Part shown: positions 46,954-58,140 of the stretch, one piece after another | Position numbering within the stretch: the first letter of the stretch is position 1 | Layout: every line of letters starts with the position of its first letter | Source: Platanthera guangdongensis | Lineage: Eukaryota; Streptophyta; Magnoliopsida; Asparagales; Orchidaceae | NCBI GenBank assembly: GCA_039583875.1 | Contig: CM077150.1 | Coordinates: 54,129,451 to 54,193,450 of the forward strand | DNA: 64,000 nt | Direction: 5' to 3' | Notes under the pieces: generated by a model | Seen by the model: only the letters and a program-made list of their open reading frames with translations | What the model was told of the DNA's origin: nothing | The model's database searches: none | Made by a program: the position numbers and the translations under genes

Positions 46954-46972
46954 AATCTCCCCCACTTAAGGA
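46954..46972 (-). other. Element H polypurine tract
   Basis: The minus strand reads CCTTAAGTGGGGGAGATT next to the 3' LTR. Confidence 0.8.
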
Positions 46973-47007
46973 ATTTCGTCCCGAAATTAAGTAAAGGTAC
47001 ACAAAAA

Positions 47008-48420
47008 TTACAAGTTACCCGAGTGGAATAACTCGGGATATTCCTCCAACATAGCTTGCTCTCGCTCCCATGAAAGCTCCTCACATCCGTAATTATCCCA
47101 ACGGACTTTAACCATTCGGACTTCCTTATTGCGGAGTCGCTTGACTGCAACATCTTCAATACGTACTGGCTTGACCATTGTCGTTAATTCATAATCAAAC
47201 GGTACTTGATTGTCCGCAATGATCTGTGAAGGCTCTTGCACCGCCTTACTCAACACCGACACATGGAACACGTCATGTAGCCCACTAAATCCGCCGACAG
47301 CTTCAGTCTATACGCCGCCTCGCCAACACGCTACAGGATTTCAAATGGTCCAAGGTATCTCGGACTCAACTTCTTCAAGCGTCGAACCCGCGAGACACCC
47401 TTGAACGGCTTAATTTTTAAGTACACCCAGTCGCCAACACTGAACTCCACATTCCTATGTTTGACGTTATAGTACTTTGACTGTCTGTCCTGAGCGATCT
47501 TCAACCGTTCTTGAATTATCCATATCACTGAAGTGACATCTTCCACTGCTTGACGTTTGTAAAGATTCGACTCGCCCGTCTCTAACAAATACAATGGCGT
47601 GCGACACTTTCTCCCATACAAGGCCTCGAAAGGCGCCATTCTAATACTCGCCTGAAAGTTGTTGTTATACGCAAACTACACCATGTACAGGTGATCTTCC
47701 CACTGCTTTCCAAAATATAGGACGCACATGCGAAGCATGTCTTCCATCGTCTGGTTGACCCTCTCGGTTTGGCCATCCGTTTGCGGATGAAAGGCTGTGC
47801 TGAACTTTAGTTTAGTACCCAACAGACTATGCACCAACCTCCAGTCATTCGACGTGAAGCGTCCATCTCGATCACTAACAATACTGCGGGGCACACCATG
47901 CAATCGTACAATATTCTCCACATAGAGTTTGGCTAACTTTTCCACCGGATCTTCCTTCCTGACCGGAATAAAGTGCGACACCTTTGTCAACCTATCTACG
48001 ACCACACAAATGACATTGTTTCCCTTCTAGGACTTCGAAAACTTTGCACAAAATCCATAGCTATGTCGTCGAATTTCCATTCTGGGATAGGTAGTGACTT
48101 TAAGAAACCTCTGGGCTTCTGGAATTCGGCTTTCACCAATGCACAAGTTCTGCACTTGGACACATAAAGTGATACATCCTTCTTCAATCCTGGCCACCAG
48201 AATAATTTCTTCATGTCTCTATACATCTTCGTGCTTCCCGGGTGGATTGTGTACTTGGTATGATGAGCCTCATACATCAACTCCTCCCGAAGATTATCCA
48301 CACTAGGAACGCATAGGCGACCGTCCTTCCTCAGCAACCCATCCTTAATAGCAAACTGGGAATTTGACCCATCCAACGATTCATCCAAGATCTGCTTCAT
48401 GCTGTTATCCTGAACCAAAG
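47008..48420 (-). pseudogene. pol: Element H integrase with chromodomain-like C-terminus
   Basis: Zinc finger: EAHHTKYTIHPG with its two His and KCRTCALVK with two Cys (near 48290-48130). Core: Asp in MDFVQSF (near 48050), Asp in SDRDGRFTSNDW (near 47880), Glu in TDGQTERVNQT (near 47760). Then SVGDWVYLKIKPF and the GPF module (LGPFEIL) near 47340. In another frame (47271-47008) follows FHVSVLSKAV, then VKRLRNKEVRMVKVRWDNY and EELSWERE, a chromodomain-type ending that in chromoviruses guides integration to marked chromatin. Frame changes near 48000 and 47300 and a stop near 47674 break it. Confidence 0.87.
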
Positions 48421-48448
48421 CCCGCCGAACTCTATTAGCTAGGTCACA

Positions 48449-50128
48449 CTACACCTCTATCCAAAACAGTTTCGCCTCAGCACTAAACTGCTTGTCGACG
48501 CAAGATATCTCCAAAGCCTCCAACTCATGGACCAATCTCTCATCATGTACCGATAACCAGTTGGCCTGCGCTGGAGTCCTGTGACTCAACGCATCCGCCA
48601 CTGCATTTCCTTTCCCAGGCACATAATGAATCTTGAAGGTGTAGTCCCCTAAGAACTCCATCCACCTCCGCTGCCTCATGTTCAGATCCTTTTAATCCAA
48701 TAGGTACTTCAAGCTCTTATGATCGGTGTAAATATCAACCTTCACACCGTACAGATAGTGCCTCCATAGCTTTAGAGCAAATATCACAGCCGCTAATTCT
48801 AAGTCATGAACTGGATAATTCCTATCATGAAACTTTAGTTGTCGTGAACCATAGGCTATCACCCTCCCATGATGTAGAAGAACACAGCCCAAACCACTAC
48901 CCGAAGCATCACTATAGATCTCGAACCATTCGGTTCCACTTGGCAAACATAAAATAGGAGCCGTGGTCAACCGTCTCTTCAACTCTTCAAAAGCCTATTC
49001 GCACTCCGGAGACCACACAAACTTCTGATCCTTCCTAGTCAACGTCGTGAGTGATAGCGCTATCCGCGAGAAGTTCTCTACGAAGCGCCTGTAGTAGCCA
49101 GAAAGCCCCAGAAAACTACGGACCTCTGCCACTGTAGTCAAAGCAGGCCACTCCTGTATCGCCACTATCTTCGCCGGATCCACAGCTATCCCTTCTCCAC
49201 TGACAACATAACCAAGGAACGCTATCGAGGATAACCAGAATTCACACTTGGAGAACTTAGCATACAACTGATTCCTCCTCAACGTCTCCAACACCATGAG
49301 TAGATGATTGTAGTGATCTTCCTCGCACTGCGAGTACACCAGGATATCATCGATAAATACTACCACGAAACGATCCAGGTACTCTCTGAACGTCCTGTTC
49401 ATCAGATCCATAAACACGGATGGCGCATTGGTCAAACCAAACGGCATGACCGTGAACTCGTAATGCCCAAACCGCGTACTGAATGCTTTCTTTGGGATGT
49501 CTCTCTCCCTTATCCTCAACTGGTAGTAACCGGATTTCAGATCTACCTTCAAATATACCGTTGACACAACCAACTGATCAAATAGATCGTCAATCCTGGG
49601 TATCGGATATTTGTTCTTCTCTGTAAGCTTGTTCAATTCTCGATAGTCAATGCAGAGTCGCAAGCTCCCATCCTTCTTCTTACCAAAAAGAACCGATGCA
49701 TTCCAAGGCGACGAACTTGGACGCACATACCCTTGCTCCAACAACTCTTGAAGTTGCACCTTCAACTCCGCCATCTCTCGCGGTGCTATCCGATATGGAG
49801 AGCGTGACACCGGTTCAGCACCCGGTACCAGCTCAATGGTAAAATAAATCTCCCACTGAGGAGGGGCTCCTAGGAGATCATTTGGGAACACATCAGGATA
49901 CTCAGACACAACTGGAATACTGTCAAGACTTGGCTTAGGCGTCGAAGTATGCACTAGAGTGACAAACAGCTCTGCCCCAGAACGAACCGCATTAATCACC
50001 TGAAGCGCTGACATCAAAATCTTACCCGACCCCTTCATGCCAGCAAAATTAGTCTCCCCATCAGTGTTCAGACCCAACTTAACTTCCTTACAGTTGCAAT
50101 CAATGAATGCACCTGCTACGAGAGCCAA
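48449..50128 (-). pseudogene. pol: Element H reverse transcriptase and RNase H
   Basis: One frame runs through the region. [43 protein letters not shown] with the first Asp, MPFGLTNAP, and FIDDILVYS (about 49340-49360) with the catalytic Asp pair. RNase [34 protein letters not shown] and GNAVADALS, giving the Asp-Glu-Asp-Asp set. Stops at 48995 and 48692 are the only interruptions before 48449. Catalytic residues look intact. Confidence 0.9.
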
Positions 50129-50400
50129 TCCATACCGAATATTACGTCGTACTCTGCCAATGGCAAAAGCGACGCTCGCAAATCAAACTCCTGATCTCCA
50201 ATCCGAATCTTCACTACGCAGATCCTATCCGCGTGCATTGAGCACTCATTGGGCAATAACACATCCAATTTGTATTTTGCCATCGAGGACGGAACCCCGA
50301 TGCGCGATATGAACTTTTCGGATAAGAAGGAATGTGATGCTCCCGTATCAAACATGGCTCTTGCCGGAAACTCAAAGATCAACACAAAGCCTAGCACCAA
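50116..50400 (-). pseudogene. pol: Element H aspartic protease
   Basis: ARAMFDTGASHSFLSEKF contains the DTGA active site, and [11 protein letters not shown] ends the domain, both typical of gypsy retropepsins. It is in a different frame from RT, so a frame change lies near 50120. Confidence 0.88.
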
Positions 50401-50464
50401 CGAAAGTAAGCTAACAAATACGAAGGTAACAACTATAAAAGTTAAACCATTGTAATTTAACTCA

Positions 50465-51592
50465 TACCTGTCACCACGTCCGCTTGCTTTATGGCCTCTT
50501 GCAGGCCAAGGTTGTAAACTCTCGACTGGGATTGAGCATGGTGGGACGAGGTTGACTCCACCGCCTTTCCTTTCTCCTCATAAGTCGCTCCAGGCTTCCT
50601 CTCGGACCTTGCACGTCCGCTCCAACACTCACGAGCAAAATGCCCCGTCTTCCTGCAGTTGTAGCATGCTCTTGGGACTCAACTTGTAGTTGCCCCTGAC
50701 GCACCAGACTGAGGGGCTGAGTTCAAAGTCCTCTGTTTCTTGTTCCACCTGCGAAAACTTGACTTGGTATTTGGCACCTTGAACTCGGACTTCTTTTCTC
50801 CTGGGTCCTTCTTCTCTTGAACTTTCTTAACGACCTTCTCCAACGATCGGGCCGAATTGACCAAGGTGACCAAGGCTAGGAAGCCTTGCGCCTTAGGCCC
50901 AGCAAGTAGCAGTTGTAGATCACCGTGTAGACACTCATAAAACCGGTTTGTCTTCTGTTCTTCTTCCATAAACGTAGCACTAGCATAACGACCCAACCGT
51001 GTGAACTCATGGAGATACTCGTCCACGCTTCTGGCTCCCTGAGTCAACCCAAGAAATTGGTTCTCCATCTCAAGCTTCTGAGCAGAGGGTAGAAATCTGG
51101 CTAGGAACAATCTTGAAAATTCCTCCATAGGCACATCAGCAAGCTGCCTACCCACTAAGAGATGAAACTCCAATTCATCCCACCACACCTCGCTTCACCC
51201 ACCAAAAGAAAAGTCGAAATGGTGGTCTTCTGCCACTCCTCAATTAACGTGGCTGTCAAAACCCTCTTTATTGAAGAGTGCCAATCCTCAACTTGAGCTG
51301 GTGTCCCAACCCCATCGAACCTCGGAGGATTAAAGCCCATTACATGCTTTAGCTGCTTCTCCATAGCTCTCCTCGGCTATACCAGATCAGCTGCTGCGCG
51401 CTCCACCACTCTCGGCTCTGCCGCCCTAACCGGTTCTTGCTCATTCGCAGGAGGTGCGTGATGCATTTGCCCTGCAAGTTGGGCATTAATCATCGAAAAT
51501 ACGGCTTCAGCCACCATCCTGATGGTTTCCGCTGAAGGAGGTGTAGTAGGCATGTCTCTCGGTGCACTACTTTCCGCCGATTGCGGACGCAC
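50465..51592 (-). pseudogene. gag: Element H gag
   Basis: Start near 51592 (MRPQSAESSAPRDMP). The retrotransposon-gag domain includes GFNPPRFDGVGTPAQVEDW, ARFLPSAQKLEMENQFLGL and SVDEYLHEFTRLGRYA. A CCHC knuckle, CYNCRKTGHFARECW, is near 50640. A stop at 51377, a frame change near 51190 and another near 50690 break the frame. 51593-51830 is non-coding leader. Confidence 0.87.
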
Positions 51593-51830
51593 TGATTGAT
51601 CAGCACCGCTCCTAGCTGCCTATAGAAGTAAAGACACATGATTAGACGACAACCAAATTGCTAAAAGCAATCATTGGAACACTCAGATTCCACAAAACAA
51701 GTGTATTTTTCATTCCTAAGTGGACATTCATGGGTTCTTTTTTATGTTATAATGATGACGCACACATGTGCTCACCACCCCTTAAAAGAATTCTCCCACG
51801 AATTCATTTAAGCCTGACTGTAACCAGAAG

Positions 51831-51840
51831 TCTGATACCA
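51831..51840 (-). other. Element H primer binding site
   Basis: The minus strand reads TGGTATCAGA three bases from the 5' LTR (51844). Confidence 0.88.
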
Positions 51841-51843
51841 AAT

Positions 51844-54003
51844 TATAACACCCCCATCCGTCGCATGGCATATAATAGAAGGTCCAGCTGGAACTCGACG
51901 TCATATACCACAGATAGTCGGAAGGGTACATAACAATATCCAAACATCCCAATTAAGACTAATCGTCCTACACAGAGCATTCTAGCGGAAGTTTTTTTTT
52001 AAAAAAGTAGAAAGAACCCAAACTTGTATCTAAATAACATGAATGTCCACAATCACTACCACTGGAATGAAATAACAATACACTGTAAGATACTTGGCCT
52101 TATGGCCTTACAGAGGTTCACTTAATTAAATAATGTTTTCCATACATCGGCTCGCAAGCCGGCCACACATGACAAAAGTAAAGTACAACTATTCGCTTCG
52201 GCCTTCTAAGGCCAGCACAACAATATGGGCTCTAGCTCTCTATTTGGTACTCGGCTCCGCAGCACCTGCAAGCACATTCCACCGCATGGTGGCAAATAAA
52301 GCAACGATCAGCCAAAAGCCGACCAAATTATAACGAGCCCGCCCCTCACTCGGGACGGCGGTGCTCTTTCCCAGCATATTATTAGCCCAGTAAAACAATG
52401 AAGCGCAATTGTACTACGCCACAGGTGTAGGCTCGCACGGCCAAACACCCCGTGCACTCAGGGCACATTAACGGTGAATTCTGACACTTCAGCATCTTCA
52501 CCACCATCCCAAAGATAGCAACCACATGAGCATTTAGCCTTTCTGACCACTGTCTAAGGCTCCCGACCATGCCAACGGCCAGTCCGCTTTTCGGGTCTCT
52601 CGCACTGAACCACATAGCCTAGGTCCAATTCCACTTGCACGTTTCTCACACCACGTAGTCACTTTAAGACGTACGCACGAGCCAAGCTTATCTCGGATCC
52701 TAAAACTTTTCCAAACAATCACATAACCCAGTTATGTTCAAGGCCGGTTCCCTGACCGCCAAGTTAGCAGAACACGTTTCCGCTCAGTTTTCCGGGTGCG
52801 CCTTGGAGTTAATCCCCAAGGATCCCTGCTGCAATCTACCGCGTAGAAACCCGAAAAACCCAAAGCACGGAGTCTTCTCCGGCAAAACATATCAAATGCA
52901 ACATCACCGATCCAGACAATACACGTCCGGGTAGGCTTCACACACATTGCATATGCCCGTACTTCGATTCCGGACTCTATATGCAACATAAGGGGGACTA
53001 TTCACATCAACCCCAAGGAACACCACGCACTCACCGCACACTCGCAGGAGCGGGTTTCCCTATGCAAAAAGGAAGAGAGCTTCACATGATCAAGTAGAGA
53101 ATCGTTACCCTTATAGTCCGCTTTTGCGCCATGGAAAAACTACACTGATAGAAGTTTTCGCAATGGAATTTCTTCCACGGATCCGCTCTCGGTTCTCCAA
53201 ACGGTGCTCTGATGCTCCGCCGGTGGCCGGAATCCTCCTCCTTCTTCCTCCTCTCTCTAACTCCTTTGAAAGAGAATGGTTTGGAAAAAAAATGAAGAGT
53301 TAACTCCCCCATTCCCGGCCTTAACAGAGCAGGAAACCACCTGGGCCATTGGATCTCAATTAAAGAAAATGAACGGCTCAGATCTGCACAAAAATCCCCT
53401 GACTTGGGCCGAACACGGCCTCGCACACGGCCGTGTTCTAGGCCATGTGCCTTGATCGAGGCACGATCGTCAAACGAAGAAAAGATACAAGGGCAAAGAC
53501 ACGCCCGTGTCTCACCTGACACGCCCGTGTCGGGTACTCGACACGCCCGTGACCAGGGGGCGTGTCACATATAACCGCCACGGCAACCGACATGACCCAA
53601 CTGAACACGGGTAGGGACACGGGTATGAACACGCCCGTGTCACTCGACAACCATCGATCATCGAATGCAGAGGGTCACTCGACAATCGTCGAGCGCCATT
53701 TGGCGATCGTCGAATGCAGGGGGGCACGCCCTCCCGACACTCCTGTGTCGCCTGGCGTGTTCCTCCCGAACACTATTCGTCGAACTCAATCAGCTTTCCG
53801 GAACACGGGTACAGACACGGTTATGCACACGCCCGTGTCATTCAGCCATGTTTCTAGTCGTGTCCTTCTCGGGATGAAAACGGCCAAAACACCAGCCAGA
53901 CATGGCCTTGGACACGACCATATCCTAGGCCGTGTACCCCTATACCGGCACCAAAAATCCCTTTTTACGCGACCAACTCAAATACAATTTTCGGGGCGTT
54001 ATA
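51844..54003 (-). repeat. Element H 5' LTR (right)
   Basis: 2160 bp. Its left end reads TATAACACCC (TGTAACACCC in the other LTR) and its right end GTTATA (GTTACA). Both terminal changes are C to T or G to A transitions. The palindrome array lies at 53395-53950. Confidence 0.92.
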
Positions 54004-54008
54004 AGGAG

Positions 54009-54328
54009 CTTTTGTCTCCGAGATTGTAGGAAGTTTTACCTTCCGTGTGTAGATCCGTTTTGTGGATCGAGTTTGTAGGAACATTGTTCTGAGGGTAGGA
54101 TTGATTTTCACTCCGAGATAGTGGCGTAGTCGAGTCTAGTGTATTGCTAGATCGGTGAGGGAAAGTGGATGTACCTATGGTGTGGGGAACCTCTATAAAT
54201 CTTTCCTCGTATGTGATTGATTGGTAGTTAGTTCTGTGCTTTGGTTTGAAATTTTTATTCTGCAAAAGACGCACTTATCACCTATTCACCCCCTCTAGGT
54301 GATTTAGGTAGGCAACTATAAACTTTCA
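54009..54328 (+). repeat. Element G 3' LTR, last part
   Basis: Resumes CTTTTGTCTCCGAGATTGTAGG exactly where the LTR stopped at 44781 and ends AACTTTCA at 54328. The two parts total 1993 bp against 1992 bp for the 5' LTR. Confidence 0.93.
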
Positions 54329-54333
54329 ATCCA

Positions 54334-54426
54334 TAGCTTCCATAAAGAATTTGATTCTCTCTTTCCACATGGGAAAATTATTTTTGGTGCACAAAGGTAG
54401 CTTGGCAAAATCTTTAGCCTAGTCCA
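54334..54426 (-). pseudogene. gag: Element F gag start
   Basis: ATG at about 54424-54426. The second codon after Met-Asp region is TAG where G has Lys (MDKAKDF). The frame continues FAKLPLCTKNNFPMWKERI up to the ATCCA duplication, where G was inserted. The rest of gag is at 30115-32322. Confidence 0.88.
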
Positions 54427-54501
54427 TTTTTGGTAGATCTCAAAAGACAACTATTGAAGGATCTGATCAAGGTGTTAATCTTTTAACGATCAACCTCGCT
54501 T

Positions 54502-54509
54502 TGATACCA
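54502..54509 (-). other. Element F primer binding site
   Basis: The minus strand reads TGGTATCA two bases from the 5' LTR edge at 54512. Confidence 0.85.
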
Positions 54510-54511
54510 AT

Positions 54512-56395
54512 TAAAAGTTTATAGTTGCCTACCTAAATCACCTAGAGGGGGGTGAATAGGTGAGATGTGCGTCTTTTTGCGGAATAAAAAATTTCAAACC
54601 AATGCACAGAACTAACTACCAATCAATCACAGACGAGGCAAGATTTATAGTGGTTCCCCAACCTTGGGTACATCCACTTTCCCTCACCGATCTAGCAATA
54701 CACTAGACTCAGCTACTCTACTATCTCGGATTGAAAATCAATCCTACCATCGAAATAATGTTCCAACAATCTCGATCCACAAAACGGATCTACACATGGA
54801 AGATAAAACTTCCTACAATCTCGGAGACAAAAGCTCCTACAATCGGAGAAATTTCTCCTACAAGAATGAAATAAATTATATAGAAATACAAACAGTAAAT
54901 CTTCTTTTTCAGATCTGCAACTGTCGGCCAGGATCTTCTTCTTCTAGGCTTTGCAGCTTTATCAGAATGGTAAAGAAAAATCTCGACAAGATCGGATCTG
55001 AATCTTCTTGGCTTCACACGATCGATCGATTAGAAGATGAGGAGTTGAGAGAATCTCGATCTATAAAGCCTTCTTGATCTGAATCCTCTAAAATCAAAAC
55101 CCTAGCCGGTCGGGAATCAGCAACGGCGACAGTGGCAGTTTTCTTTTCTTGGAGAGAGAAAGAGGAAATCAGAGACTTGAGAATACGACCGCAAAACTAT
55201 TGAATATTCTCTTTGAAAAAACTTAGGGTTTGTCGGTTTGACAAGACTATTTATAGGATCGGTGAAGATTAGTCATAATTAAGTCATTATGAGATACACG
55301 TGGACCAATCACGTCAAGGTTCATGAAGAATTCTGTTATTCTGGACTTAACAAAATTTTCAGAAAAAATCGAAGTAATATACTTGAGAGAGAAAGGACTA
55401 CTCGAGTACATTGCAGAACTACTCGAGTGTGTAGAAGATAACTACTCGAGTATATGAGTAAACTACTCGAGAGAGAATAAAATAGTTACTCGAGTACATG
55501 GAGTCAACTACTCGAGTAAACTTGAAGAAAAAGAATTCAGCTACTCGAGTATCAAAAATAACATACTCGAGTACTTAAGTAGTTACACGAGATGTGGAGT
55601 GGATTACTCGAGTATAAGGAATACTACTCGAGTAGATGAGAATGAACTACTCGAGTGGTTGAGAAACTACTCGAGACAGGGACTTAGAAAAATTTTCTGA
55701 ACTGGAATACTAGACTACTCGACAATTAATTCTGGACTACTTGAGTAGTAAATGATCTACTCGAGTACATGACTTAGACTACTCAAGTAAGTGATAACTT
55801 CACGAGAGTTAGAATTCAGTTACTCGAGACAGAAGATATAAACTACTCGAGTACTACACAGTACTACTCGAGTATTTAACTTAGAAAACTTTTGGAGGAG
55901 AAAATTTTGTAAACCCGAGAGAGAAAGGACACTACTCGAGTAGTTGTCTTAACTACTTGAGAGCCATAAAAATGACTACTCGGGATCGGTCATTCTTACT
56001 CGAGTAAGAGTATTATTACTCGAGTATGAACTCTGCTATTTACTCGAGTAGGTATAGAACTACTCGAGTATTTTACTTAGCAAGATCTCTTTGATAGAAT
56101 TTTCTTCTTCTTAGGAGAGACCAGCAACAAATCTTTTCACTTACTCCTAGAGCTTGAATATGAAGTGTATCCCAATAGAGAGGCTACACATGAGTCAACA
56201 CCTTGGATCACATAATGAGGGATTACATTGTATGGTCCTGTGTTTGGTGACCCATTGTAGACTGACATTGGTCTACACTTCCCATTAGAATCCTGCAAAC
56301 ACATAACTCAAACAAAGCATCAAATACAACTTAATTCATCTTAGTTTAAGGGTGACTTCATCAAATATGGGTTAATGTGGATACAATACCCAACA
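54512..56395 (-). repeat. Element F 5' LTR (right)
   Basis: 1884 bp, against 1862 bp on the left. The inner terminus reads TAAAAG rather than TGAAAG. TATA (minus strand TCCTATAAATAG) lies near 55246-55257 and the ACTCGAGTAG array at 55382-56075. The outer end is CCCAACA. Confidence 0.92.
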
Positions 56396-58140
56396 TCAAG
56401 CCTGCTAGCCCCATACTGATGGTGCATAAAGACAAGCGTAAGGCCAAGGCTTTCAAGAAGATGAAGGTAGAACCTAAGTCAACTCTTGAGCCAAAGACTT
56501 CAGCACTGAAGCAGAAAGGCTTAGCGAAAGAAGGAAAATACCACCACTGTGGCAAGACTGGACATTAGAGGAGGAACTGTGCTTCTTATATTGAGGGTCT
56601 GCAGAAGATGAAGAGAGTATGACTTCTGCTTCAAGTAACTATATTATAGAGGTAAACTTTTCTACTCCTTCATCTTGGGTATTAGATACCGGATGTGGTT
56701 GTCATATTTGTATAAATGTGCAGGAACTAGGAAGGAGAAGAATGCTGAGTAAAGGAGAGGTGGACCAACGTCTTGGCAATGGAGCAAGAGTTGTTGCTGT
56801 CATTGTAGGAGTTTACTTTCTTTGCCCAGTGAGATTGTAATAGAACTAGATAATTGTTATTATGTTCCTTCAATAACCATAAATATTTTATCTATTTCAT
56901 GTTTGTACATGAATGGATTTTCTTTTATTATCAAGAACAATTGTTGTTCTATATTTAAGAATGATGTTTGTTATGGTATAGCCCAAATGTTTAATGGTTA
57001 TATGTTTTGAACTTGGACCATCAGATCTATAATATAGAAAATACCAAAATACTAAAAATGAATGACTCGAACCCTACATACCTTTGGCATTATCGTTTGG
57101 GCCATATAAATGAGAAATGCATATCCAAGCTCCATAAAGATGGTTGACTGGACTCATTTGATTATGAATCATTTGAGAGATACGAATCATGTTTATTAGG
57201 TAAGATGACTAATGTCCCTTTCACTGGTTTCAATGAGAGGGCTGATGATCTATTGAGTATAATACATAGTGATGTATGTGGACCCATGAGTTTTATGGCT
57301 AGAGGTGACTACTTCTACTTAGTTACATTTACTGATGGTTTTAGTAGATATGGATACATGTATCTTATGAAGTGCAAATCCAAAACCTTTGAAAAGTTCA
57401 AAGAGTTTAAAAATGAAGTAGAGAACCAACTGGATAAGATGGTTAAAGCATTCTGATTTGATTGAGGTGGAGAATACCTAAGTCATGAGCTTCGTAATCA
57501 TCTAAAAAAGTGTGGTATTATATCACAGCTCACTCCACCTAGAATGTCGCAACATAATGGCGTGTCTGAGCGGAGGAATCATACTTTGTTAGACATGGTA
57601 CGATCGATGATGAGTCATGCAGATCTGCCTCTTTCCTTTTGTGGTTTTGCTCTAGAAACTACTACTTTTACACTAAATCGTGCTCCAATGAAAGCGAGTC
57701 TAAATACACCATATGAGATATAGACTAGGAAGCGTCCTAGTATGTCTTTCATTAAGATTTGGGGCCGTGAGGCATACGTGCCTTGTCAAATTTCTGACAA
57801 GTTGGAACCCAAGTCAGATAAATATTATCTTGTGGGGTATCCTAAGAAAACTAAAGGGTACTATTTCTACCTACCGTTTGAGGGCAAAGTGTTTATTGTA
57901 AGGACTGGTGTATTTCTTGAGAAAGAGTTCTTAGGTAGAAAGACTATCAGGGTAGAACTTGAAGAAGTTCAAGAACCACAAACCATGAATGAACCAGAAT
58001 TGGAACCTGAGTAGGGACTACAAGTTGTTGTAGCTAGAGAGCCTGCTCAAGAAACATAAGTGCTATATAGATCTAGTAGACCAGGGTTTGAGCCCGAGAA
58101 ATATGGATTTCTTGTGTCTCAAATAGGTAATGTGTTGCTT
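56396..58140 (+). pseudogene. pol: Element E gag end, protease and integrase
   Basis: Gag resumes (KPASPILMVHKDKRKAKAF). The knuckle reads KYHHCGKTGH.RRNC: its first Cys is replaced and a stop stands where Trp is usual. The protease block WVLDTGCGCHIC is near 56670. Integrase has Asp in IIHSDVCGP (near 57265), VTFTDGFSRYGYMYLM, a damaged second site (FD.GGEY near 57465, Asp kept, stops either side) and Glu in NGVSERRNHT (near 57560). The C-terminus (SDKYYLVGYPKKTKGYYFY) follows. Numerous stops and shifts. Confidence 0.87.

Larger units (their letters stand above)
44782..54003 (-). mobile_element. Element H: Ty3/gypsy chromovirus
   Basis: 9222 bp with LTRs at 44782-46953 and 51844-54003. The perfect duplication AGGAG lies at 44777-44781 and 54004-54008. 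Minus-strand order is gag, PR, RT, RNase H, integrase, then a chromodomain-like C-terminus, which is gypsy order. The chromodomain suggests a chromovirus, Tekay-like by general motif (inference). Coding is open over long stretches with about four in-frame stops and several frame changes, so this is the least decayed autonomous-type element here and the last insertion in the nest. Confidence 0.93.
32328..54328 (+). mobile_element. Element G: SIRE-type copia on the plus strand
   Basis: The 5' LTR is 32328-34319. The 3' LTR is 43109-44781 plus 54009-54328, split by gypsy H; both total about 1992 bp. The perfect duplication ATCCA lies at 32323-32327 and 54329-54333, inside gag of element F. Primer site, gag, PR, INT, RT, RNase H, internal array, accessory ORF and polypurine tract are all present in order. 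It is the most complete SIRE copy here: integrase and RT catalytic residues are retained, with damage mainly single-base stops. Confidence 0.93.
21966..56395 (-). mobile_element. Element F: SIRE-type copia on the minus strand
   Basis: LTRs at 21966-23827 (3') and 54512-56395 (5') have ends TGTTGGGTAT...ACTTTCA in element sense. Flanks are TCAAA (21961-21965) and TCAAG (56396-56400), a 5-bp duplication with one mutation; removing the insert restores the gag frame of element E. Own internal DNA is 23828-32327 and 54329-54511, split by element G. Order on minus strand: gag, PR, INT, RT, RNase H, ACTCGAGT array with TATA, accessory ORF, polypurine tract. This is the SIRE/Maximus layout with an extra ORF after pol. 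Confidence 0.92.

Noticed and set aside
44782..54003. Integrated plant pararetrovirus (caulimovirid)
   Set aside because: Gag, integrase, LTRs, primer site and target duplication are all those of a Ty3/gypsy retrotransposon; no movement-protein domain is present.
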